Assembly: GCA_023390415.1 (NCBI GenBank)
Contig: JAEWCW010000172.1
Coordinates: forward strand, 1-36,348
Direction: 5' to 3'
Source of the DNA: Pseudomonadota bacterium
Lineage (GTDB): Bacteria; Pseudomonadota; Alphaproteobacteria; Sphingomonadales; Sphingomonadaceae
DNA length: 36,348 nucleotides
Position numbers and translations under genes: made by a program. This document shows, piece by piece, positions 19,679-25,447 of this stretch (positions within the stretch are counted from its first letter, which is position 1; each line of letters begins with the position of its first letter). The notes under the pieces were generated by a model that was not told the DNA's origin, did not search any database, and saw nothing but the letters and a program-made list of their open reading frames with translations.

Positions 19679-20841
19679 GCGACGACACCAGGCTCGTCCA
19701 TGGCGGCCGGCGGCGCGAATGGCGCGGGCGGCTGGTCAACCCGCCGGTGCACCGCGGATCGACCATCCTGTTCGACAGCGTCGCCGAGCTGCGCGCTGCA
19801 GCCCCCGCCTTCGGCGAACCCTATTATGGCCTGCACGGCACGCCGACCCAATGGGCCCTGAGCGAGGCGCTGACCGAGCTCGAGCCCGGGGCAGGCGGGA
19901 CCTTCCTCTATCCGTCCGGCCTCGCTGCGGTCACCGCGCCGCTGCTCGCCCTGCTCAGCCCCGGCGACGAGCTGCTGATGACGGACAATGTCTATGGTCC
20001 AACGCGCCGCTTCTGCGACGGGCTGCTGAAGCGATACGGAGTGAGGACGCGGTACTACGATCCCGGCATCGGGGCGGGGATCGCCGAGCTGTTCGGCGAG
20101 CGGAGCCGGGCCGTGTTCCTCGAAAGCCCTGGGTCGCTGACGATGGAGGTGCAGGACGTGCCGGCGATCACCGCCGTCGCCCGCCAGCGCGGGATCGTCA
20201 CCCTGCTCGACAATACCTGGGCGACGCCGCTCTTCTTCCCGGCGCTTGCGCACGGCGTCGACGTGTCGATCCTCGCCGCGACCAAATATGTCGGCGGCCA
20301 TGCCGATGTGATGCTCGGTGCGGTGACCGCGACGCCCGAATTCTATGCGCGGATAGAGCGGGCGAGCTGGGATCTCGGCCATGCCGTCAGCCCGGACGAC
20401 GCCTGGCTCGGCGCACGGGGCCTCAGGACGATGGCGGTGCGGCTTCGCCAACACGAGGCGAGCGCACTGAAGGTCGCGCGCTGGCTGAGCGAGCGGCCGG
20501 AGGTCGCGCGCGTGCTCCATCCCGCACTTCCCGACTGCCCGGGCCACGACCTCTGGAGGCGCGATTTCCGCGGCTCCTCGGGCCTCTTCACGTTCATCCT
20601 CGACGGTGGCGGCGACTCGGCGCGCACAGCTTTGATCGACGGGCTGGAGTTGTTCGGCATCGGCTACAGCTGGGGCGGCTATGAGAGCCTGGCCGTGCCG
20701 GTCGATCCCAAGCCGCTGAGGACCACCCGCGCCTGGCAGGCGGAGGGGCCGGCGGTGCGGCTCCATATCGGCCTCGAGGATCCGGACGATCTCATCGCCG
20801 ATCTCGAGCGCGGCCTCACCCGTTTCGCGGACGCGCGGTGA
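19675..20841 (+). CDS. metC: Cystathionine beta-lyase (Cys/Met metabolism PLP enzyme)
   Basis: PLP enzyme of the trans-sulfuration family, 388 residues; likely cleaves cystathionine to homocysteine, pyruvate and ammonia and may release H2S from cysteine. Motifs seen: TRLVHGGRR and NPPVHRGSTILF at the N-terminus, YPSGLAAV near 79, LLDNTWATPLFF with the PLP-pyridine Asp, and Lys204 in AATKYVGGHAD as the Schiff-base lysine. YSWGGYESL near 328 is typical of MetC rather than of gamma-lyases. It overlaps sseA by ATGA and mscS by GTGA. Confidence 0.92.
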   Translation: MSDDTRLVHGGRRREWRGRLVNPPVHRGSTILFDSVAELRAAAPAFGEPYYGLHGTPTQWALSEALTELEPGAGGTFLYPSGLAAVTAPLLALLSPGDELLMTDNVYGPTRRFCDGLLKRYGVRTRYYDPGIGAGIAELFGERSRAVFLESPGSLTMEVQDVPAITAVARQRGIVTLLDNTWATPLFFPALAHGVDVSILAATKYVGGHADVMLGAVTATPEFYARIERASWDLGHAVSPDDAWLGARGLRTMAVRLRQHEASALKVARWLSERPEVARVLHPALPDCPGHDLWRRDFRGSSGLFTFILDGGGDSARTALIDGLELFGIGYSWGGYESLAVPVDPKPLRTTRAWQAEGPAVRLHIGLEDPDDLIADLERGLTRFADAR

Positions 20842-22109
20842 GGGGGCTGGTCGAGAGTTTCGGGGTGACCTGGCCGAATTCGGCCGACTGGATTTCCGCC
20901 GCTTTCGCCTCGATCGTTGCCGCCGCCTGCCTGGGGGCCGCCTGGTTCGCGGGCCGGCAGCTCGGCCCCCGGCTGGCCACCTTCTGGGAAAAGCGCGCGG
21001 GCGCCCATGCCGGCGGGCTTGGCCCGCGCATGTGCGCGCTGCTTCGGAGCGGGCTGCTCGCGCTCCTGATGATGGTCGTGCTCGCGGTCGAGCCGTGGCG
21101 CCCGCTCGGTGCGATCCTGCTCGGGCTCGTCCTCGCCTGGTCGGCCGCGGCCTTCCTCTCGGATTTCGTGCGCGGCGTCGGCCTTCCGCGCTGGGTCGCG
21201 GCTTTGGTCGCGATCGCCGCTTTCGTTGCTTTGCTCGCCCGCGCGGTCGGTGGGCTCGATCCACTGATCAAGATGCTGGACCGGACCGGCTTCGACGCCG
21301 GCTCGGCGCGGATCTCATTACTCACCATCCTTCAGGTGCTTCTCACCCTGGTCGCGCTCTATGCGGCGGCGACCCTGCTCAACCGGGTGATCTCGCATTC
21401 CATCCACCGCGCACGCGGGCTCGATCCGACCCAGCAGCTCCTCGCGCAGAAGCTCGCCGCGATCGCGATTCTGGCCGCAGCCTTCTTCATCGGCCTCGAG
21501 CTCACCGGCATCGATCTCACCGCCTTGGCCATCTTCTCGGGCGCGTTTGGCCTCGCGGTGGGCTTCGGCCTGCAGAAGACGTTCGGCAATCTGATAGCCG
21601 GGATCATCCTGCTGATGGATCGCTCGATCAAGCCGGGCGACGTGATCGCGGTCGGCGACACGTTCGGCCACGTCACCAAGATTGGAGTCCGCGCGGTCTC
21701 GGTCGTTACCCGCGACGGCAAGGAGCATCTGATCCCGAACGAGATCCTGATGACCGAGCCGGTCGAGAACTGGTCCTATTCCAGCCGCGACGTTCGGGTG
21801 CATATCAAGGTGGGAGTCGCCTACGATTGCGATCTGCCGCTGGCGCAAAAGCTGATGGTCGAGGCGGCGTCGGGCGCCGAGCGGGTGCTCGATTCGCCGG
21901 CGCCGCGGGTCTGGCTCACTGCCTTCGGCGACAATGCCGTGGAGCATGAGATCTTGATCTGGATCGGCGATCCCGAAGGCGGCGTCGGCAGCGTCCGCTC
22001 CGAAGTGTTGAACCGATTGTGGACGCTGTTTCGCGAGAACAATATCGCCGTGCCGTTCCCGCAGCGCGACATCCACGTGAAGGACTGGCCGCCGCCGCCT
22101 AGAGCTTGA
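20838..22109 (+). CDS. MscS-family mechanosensitive channel
   Basis: Inner-membrane channel of 423 residues. Four to five extra N-terminal helices precede the MscS core. The pore helix AIFSGAFGLAVGFGLQKTFGNLIAG shows the Gly/Ala packing pattern of MscS TM3, followed by the beta domain (GDVIAVGDTFGHVTKIGVRAVSVVTRDGKEHLIPNE) and a cytoplasmic cage domain. Expected to release solutes on hypo-osmotic shock. GTG at 20838 overlaps the metC stop (GTGA). The 3' end overlaps the convergent small gene by 11 nt. Confidence 0.92.
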   Translation: MRGLVESFGVTWPNSADWISAAFASIVAAACLGAAWFAGRQLGPRLATFWEKRAGAHAGGLGPRMCALLRSGLLALLMMVVLAVEPWRPLGAILLGLVLAWSAAAFLSDFVRGVGLPRWVAALVAIAAFVALLARAVGGLDPLIKMLDRTGFDAGSARISLLTILQVLLTLVALYAAATLLNRVISHSIHRARGLDPTQQLLAQKLAAIAILAAAFFIGLELTGIDLTALAIFSGAFGLAVGFGLQKTFGNLIAGIILLMDRSIKPGDVIAVGDTFGHVTKIGVRAVSVVTRDGKEHLIPNEILMTEPVENWSYSSRDVRVHIKVGVAYDCDLPLAQKLMVEAASGAERVLDSPAPRVWLTAFGDNAVEHEILIWIGDPEGGVGSVRSEVLNRLWTLFRENNIAVPFPQRDIHVKDWPPPPRA

Positions 22110-22449
22110 GCAGCCTCAGCAGGTCGCCGATCGCACGCTCGAGCTCGTCGGCTAGCCGCGCCGCCGCCGCCTGCGATCCGCCACTCACGGTCAGCGCCTC
22201 GACTCCCGCCGCCGCCCAGGCGACGGTCTCCGCCACCAGCGCGTCGAAGCGGCGCTGGACGATCGGCCAGGCCTCGCCATAGGCGCCGACGATCCGCGCT
22301 GCCTCGTCGAGCGCGGGATCGAGCGGGACGCTGCCGTCGCCGCGGTCTGCAATCTGCTGGACGAGGAGCAGGACCTGGCGCAGCTGGGCGACTTGGCGGC
22401 CGGCATCGGCGGGGGAGGCGCCGTCGAGACGGGGCGGCTGGTGAGTCAT
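22099..22449 (-). CDS. Small helical protein of unknown function
   Basis: A 116-residue protein I do not recognise. It is predicted to be almost entirely alpha-helical and soluble: a flexible start (MTHQPPRLDGASPADAG) is followed by amphipathic helices and a Leu-rich end (AIGDLLRLLKL). No cysteine, signal peptide or membrane segment. The GGAGG before the ATG is only one base away, which is too close for normal use, so initiation strength is doubtful, but no other start fits. It is divergent from the TorF-like porin gene, sharing a region of about 100 bp, and convergent with mscS. Coding is supported by its composition and its fit between neighbours. Confidence 0.6.
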   Translation of the reverse strand: MTHQPPRLDGASPADAGRQVAQLRQVLLLVQQIADRGDGSVPLDPALDEAARIVGAYGEAWPIVQRRFDALVAETVAWAAAGVEALTVSGGSQAAAARLADELERAIGDLLRLLKL

Positions 22450-22469
22450 GCCTCCGACTAACCGGTTCG

Positions 22470-22487
22470 GCGCTAAGGAAGCGCTAA
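22470..22487. promoter_or_regulatory. GCGCTAA direct repeat in the unknown gene / porin intergenic
   Basis: Two identical GCGCTAA heptamers begin at 22470 and 22481, an 11-bp period, with a further CTAA at 22458. They sit between two divergent genes, where a dimeric response-regulator-type protein could control both. The regulator is unknown. Confidence 0.4.
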
Positions 22488-22551
22488 CGCATTGCCCGGG
22501 GCGGCACGGTCGGGCAGGAGGCGGCAAAGCCATTTTGTTTGAGGATTTCGG

Positions 22552-23277
22552 ACGAAGCCGACCCCGTTTTTCGCTCTTGCTGCGCTCGCCGCGGCGACTC
22601 CTGCAGCCGCCGAGATCCCGCTTCCGGGCACCGGCCTCAGCGTCGCCCCGGACGCGCAGATCATGAGCGACTATCGCTTCCGCGGCGTGTCGCGCTCGGA
22701 CGAGGATCCCGCGCTCCAGGCCAACGTCACGGTCAGCCACGATAGCGGCCTCTATGTCGGCACGCGGGCGACGACACTTTCGGGGCTCGACAATTTCCGG
22801 CTGCGCGATCCGCAGTTCCAGGATCTGGGCGACATCGAATTCGATATCTATGCCGGCTATCGGCGCGATCTCGGCGCCGGGCTCAGCCTCGACGGCGGCG
22901 TCATGTACTATCATTTTTCAGGCGGCGAGGGGCGGACCGACTATGTCGAGCCCTATGCATCGCTCTCCTATCTGCTCGGCCCGGTCGAGGCGACCGGCGG
23001 CGTCAAATATGCGCCGAGCCAGGCGGGCACGGGCGACGAGGACATGCTGTACATGTTCGGCCAGCTCGACGTCGCGGTGCCGTTCACGCCCTTCGCGGCG
23101 CGGGCGCAGGTCGGGCGCCAGGACTGGGGGCGGTTCGGGAGCTACACCAACTGGTCGCTGGGCGGCACCTACACGATGGGGCCGGCGGAGCTCGGCATCC
23201 GCTATGTCGACACCGACCTTCCGAGCGGGCCCGGCCAGGATGGTACCGTCGTCGTCTCGCTCGGGATCGGTTTCTAG
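22552..23277 (+). CDS. TorF-family putative porin, non-canonical start
   Basis: Outer-membrane beta-barrel protein of the TorF/gcw_chp family. The body has MSDYRFRGVSRSDEDPALQA and then alternating aromatic/Gly strands, ending in GTVVVSLGIGF with the terminal Phe typical of barrels. The first ATG in frame (22663) lies after the signal peptide. Upstream, the same frame encodes a clear one (TKPTPFFALAALAAA then TPAAAE), but an in-frame TGA at 22540-22542 closes it and no ATG, GTG or TTG lies between. ACG at 22552 sits 6 nt after GAGGA and is the best candidate start, giving 241 residues. A one-base indel or sequencing error is the alternative. The stop shares a CTAG with the convergent MFS gene. 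Confidence 0.75.
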   Translation, partial: TKPTPFFALAALAAATPAAAEIPLPGTGLSVAPDAQIMSDYRFRGVSRSDEDPALQANVTVSHDSGLYVGTRATTLSGLDNFRLRDPQFQDLGDIEFDIYAGYRRDLGAGLSLDGGVMYYHFSGGEGRTDYVEPYASLSYLLGPVEATGGVKYAPSQAGTGDEDMLYMFGQLDVAVPFTPFAARAQVGRQDWGRFGSYTNWSLGGTYTMGPAELGIRYVDTDLPSGPGQDGTVVVSLGIGF

Positions 23278-24467
23278 CGCAGCTTGAGCGCGATGGCCGC
23301 GAATGCGGTCGAAGCGAAGGCGGCGCCGGCGAGGAAGGTGGCGTGCGGGCCGATCTGGTCCCAGAGGAGACCGGCAATCACGCTCGCGGCGAGCAGGGCG
23401 AGACCGCTGCCGAGGTTGAACAGGCCGAAGGCCGAGCCGCGCAGGCGCTCGGGAGAATGGTCGGCGACGAGCTTGGAAAGCAGGCCCTGGGTCAGCGCCA
23501 TGTGGACGCCCCAGAGCAGGATGCCGGCGAAGACCGCCATCAGGCCGCCGTCGAGCGCGAGCAGCAGGTCGGCGGCGATCAGAGCTGCGAGGCCGAGCAG
23601 AAGCAGCTTCTTGGGCGATACGAAGTCCGAGGCGATTCCGGCCGGATAGGCGCCAGCCGAGTAGACGAGGTTCATCGCGACCAGGACGAGCGGGGTGAGC
23701 GCGAGAGGCAGGCCCTGCTCGTTCGCCTTGAGGATCAGGAAGGCCTCCGAGAAGCGCGCGAGCGTGAACACCATACCGATCGCGAGCACGCCCCAGAAGG
23801 CGCCGGGGAGCGCCTTGAGCTCACCTAGTCGAAACGGCGGCGCGCTACGCCGTGCCGGGTCCGCGGGCGGATCCTTCACGCGGAAGAGAACGACGAGGAC
23901 CGAAAGCAAGGCGGGCACCGCGGCGACCCAGAAGACCGCGCGCATGTCGTTGGCGAAGGCGAGCATCAGCAGGATGGCGAGCAACGGGCCGATGAAGGCG
24001 CCTGCCGTGTCCAGCGCCTGGCGGAGGCCGAAGGCGCGGCCGCGCATCATCGGCGGGGTGACGTCGGCGATCAGCGCGTCGCGCGGGGCGCCGCGTATGC
24101 CCTTGCCGATGCGGTCGGCGAAACGTGCGCCAAGCACTGTCCCGGCGCCGTTGGCGAGGGCGAAAAGCGGCTTGGTCGCCGCTGCGAGCCCGTAGCCGAG
24201 AAGGATGAGCGGCTTTCGCCGGCCGACCCGGTCCGAGAGATAGCCCGAAAAGAGCTTGGAGATGTTCGCCGTCGCCTCGGCGATGCCGTCGATCAGCCCG
24301 ACCATGGCGACGCTGGCGCCGAGGCCTGCGGTGAGGAAGACGGGGAGGAGCGCGTGGACGATCTCGGACGAGACGTCCATCAGCAGGCTGACGAAGCCGA
24401 GCGCCCAGACGGTCGGCGGTATGCCCCCGCCGCGGCGGGGGGGCGGGCCCGGCGAGATCGAGGTCAT
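23274..24467 (-). CDS. MFS transporter
   Basis: A 397-residue major facilitator with 12 predicted helices. The loop 2-3 signature is SGYLSDRVGRRKPLILLGYG, followed by FADRIGKGIRGAPRDALIADVTP, a motif shared with a group of uncharacterised MFS efflux proteins in proteobacteria. The substrate cannot be inferred. Its start lies 24 nt after the DUF3035 gene stop, so it probably ends the thyA-to-lspA transcription unit. The ribosome binding site is weak. The stop lies in a CTAG that also holds the porin stop on the other strand. Confidence 0.9.
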   Translation of the reverse strand: MTSISPGPPPRRGGGIPPTVWALGFVSLLMDVSSEIVHALLPVFLTAGLGASVAMVGLIDGIAEATANISKLFSGYLSDRVGRRKPLILLGYGLAAATKPLFALANGAGTVLGARFADRIGKGIRGAPRDALIADVTPPMMRGRAFGLRQALDTAGAFIGPLLAILLMLAFANDMRAVFWVAAVPALLSVLVVLFRVKDPPADPARRSAPPFRLGELKALPGAFWGVLAIGMVFTLARFSEAFLILKANEQGLPLALTPLVLVAMNLVYSAGAYPAGIASDFVSPKKLLLLGLAALIAADLLLALDGGLMAVFAGILLWGVHMALTQGLLSKLVADHSPERLRGSAFGLFNLGSGLALLAASVIAGLLWDQIGPHATFLAGAAFASTAFAAIALKLR

Positions 24468-24491
24468 CGATGCTCGCCGGGTGCCGAAGGT

Positions 24492-24905
24492 TTATTGCGG
24501 CGTCGAGACGGTCGCCTCGCGGCCGGCGCCGGCGGGAAGCTCGATGATCGTCTGGACGAGGGCGCCGCGGTCGACGACCGTGGTCTGCGGATCGGCGACG
24601 ATCGAGCGGGCGCCGAGCGCGGCGCGGTCCGCATCAGCGCGCTGGAGCAGGTTGCGCTCTGCGTCGCTGCGCGGGGCCGGGCCGCCGAACAGGGCCTGGA
24701 GCGCCTGGCTGCGCGCGTCGGTGCCGCTTGCCGGCTCGCCCGGGCGCGGCGGCGTCAGCGCGAAATCGGGCGGGATGACCAGCGGCGCGGTGCGCGCGAC
24801 CGCGAATTCATCCGGGCGGTCGCGTCCGAGCACGCCCCCGGTGCCGCAGCCCGCGACGAGCATTGCGGCGGTGGCTGCCAGCGCGAGAGGAGCGAAACGC
24901 TTCAT
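24492..24905 (-). CDS. DUF3035 lipoprotein, BamF-like
   Basis: Predicted outer-membrane lipoprotein of 137 residues. The signal peptide (MKRFAPLALAATAAMLVAGC, lipobox VAGC) is followed by RPDEFAVARTAPLVIPPDFAL, the conserved block of DUF3035. Alphaproteobacterial proteins with this block have been described as BamF, an accessory lipoprotein of the BAM complex that resembles the BamC N-terminus; assignment here is from motif recall. The ATG overlaps the lspA stop (ATGA), with AAGGAAG upstream. Its position directly after lspA, whose product processes lipoproteins, fits a lipoprotein role. Confidence 0.85.
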   Translation of the reverse strand: MKRFAPLALAATAAMLVAGCGTGGVLGRDRPDEFAVARTAPLVIPPDFALTPPRPGEPASGTDARSQALQALFGGPAPRSDAERNLLQRADADRAALGARSIVADPQTTVVDRGALVQTIIELPAGAGREATVSTPQ

Positions 24906-25447
24906 GAGACTTCCTTTTTCTTGCGCTTGCCATCGCCCGACAGGAGGGCGCGGACCAGAAGCAGCAGGACTCCGATGGTAATCGCTGCGTCGGCGACATT
25001 GAAGACCAAAAAGGGCCTGATCTCGCCGAAATGCAGATCGGCGTAATCGACGACATAGCCGAAGCGCACGCGATCGAGGATGTTGCCGAGGGCGCCGCCG
25101 AGAACGAGCGACAGGCCGATCGAATCGTCGAGGCGGCGCTCGCGCCACATCCAGAGGGCCACGAACAGCGCGATCGCCGCGGTGAGCCCGACCAGGAGCC
25201 AGCGCATCGTCTCGTTGCTGGCGTGCAGGAAGCCCATCGACACCCCGTAATTGGGCACGAAACGGAAATCGAAGAAGGGCAGGAGCTCGATCACCTGACG
25301 GTCCTCGTCGCCGGGCCCAAGCTGGAGCGGGCCGGTCAGCACCCATTTGACGGCCTGGTCCACGACGAAGATGAAGGCGGCGACGCTGAGGCCGATCGCC
25401 CGGTTGGAACGCAGGCGCCGGGCGTCGGCGGGCACAAGATCAGCCAT
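24902..25447 (-). CDS. lspA: Signal peptidase II (prolipoprotein)
   Basis: Inner-membrane aspartic peptidase that removes signal peptides from lipidated prolipoproteins. The 181 residues have four membrane helices. The catalytic aspartates are in GGALGNILDRVRFGYVVDY and FNVADAAITIG, and FVPNYGVSMGF corresponds to the conserved N-terminal Asn-x-Gly region. The start overlaps the ileS stop by 8 nt and the stop overlaps the DUF3035 gene. A Lys-rich tail (GKRKKKEVS) ends it. Confidence 0.95.
   Translation of the reverse strand: MADLVPADARRLRSNRAIGLSVAAFIFVVDQAVKWVLTGPLQLGPGDEDRQVIELLPFFDFRFVPNYGVSMGFLHASNETMRWLLVGLTAAIALFVALWMWRERRLDDSIGLSLVLGGALGNILDRVRFGYVVDYADLHFGEIRPFLVFNVADAAITIGVLLLLVRALLSGDGKRKKKEVS

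Noticed and set aside
22663..23277. ATG at 22663 as the true start of the porin gene
   Set aside because: It would remove a well-formed signal peptide encoded in the same frame directly upstream, leaving an outer-membrane barrel without an export signal.
24427..24450. G/C-run near the MFS start as a G-quadruplex or regulatory element
   Set aside because: It encodes the Pro/Arg/Gly-rich N-terminus of the MFS protein, and runs of this length are expected at this base composition.
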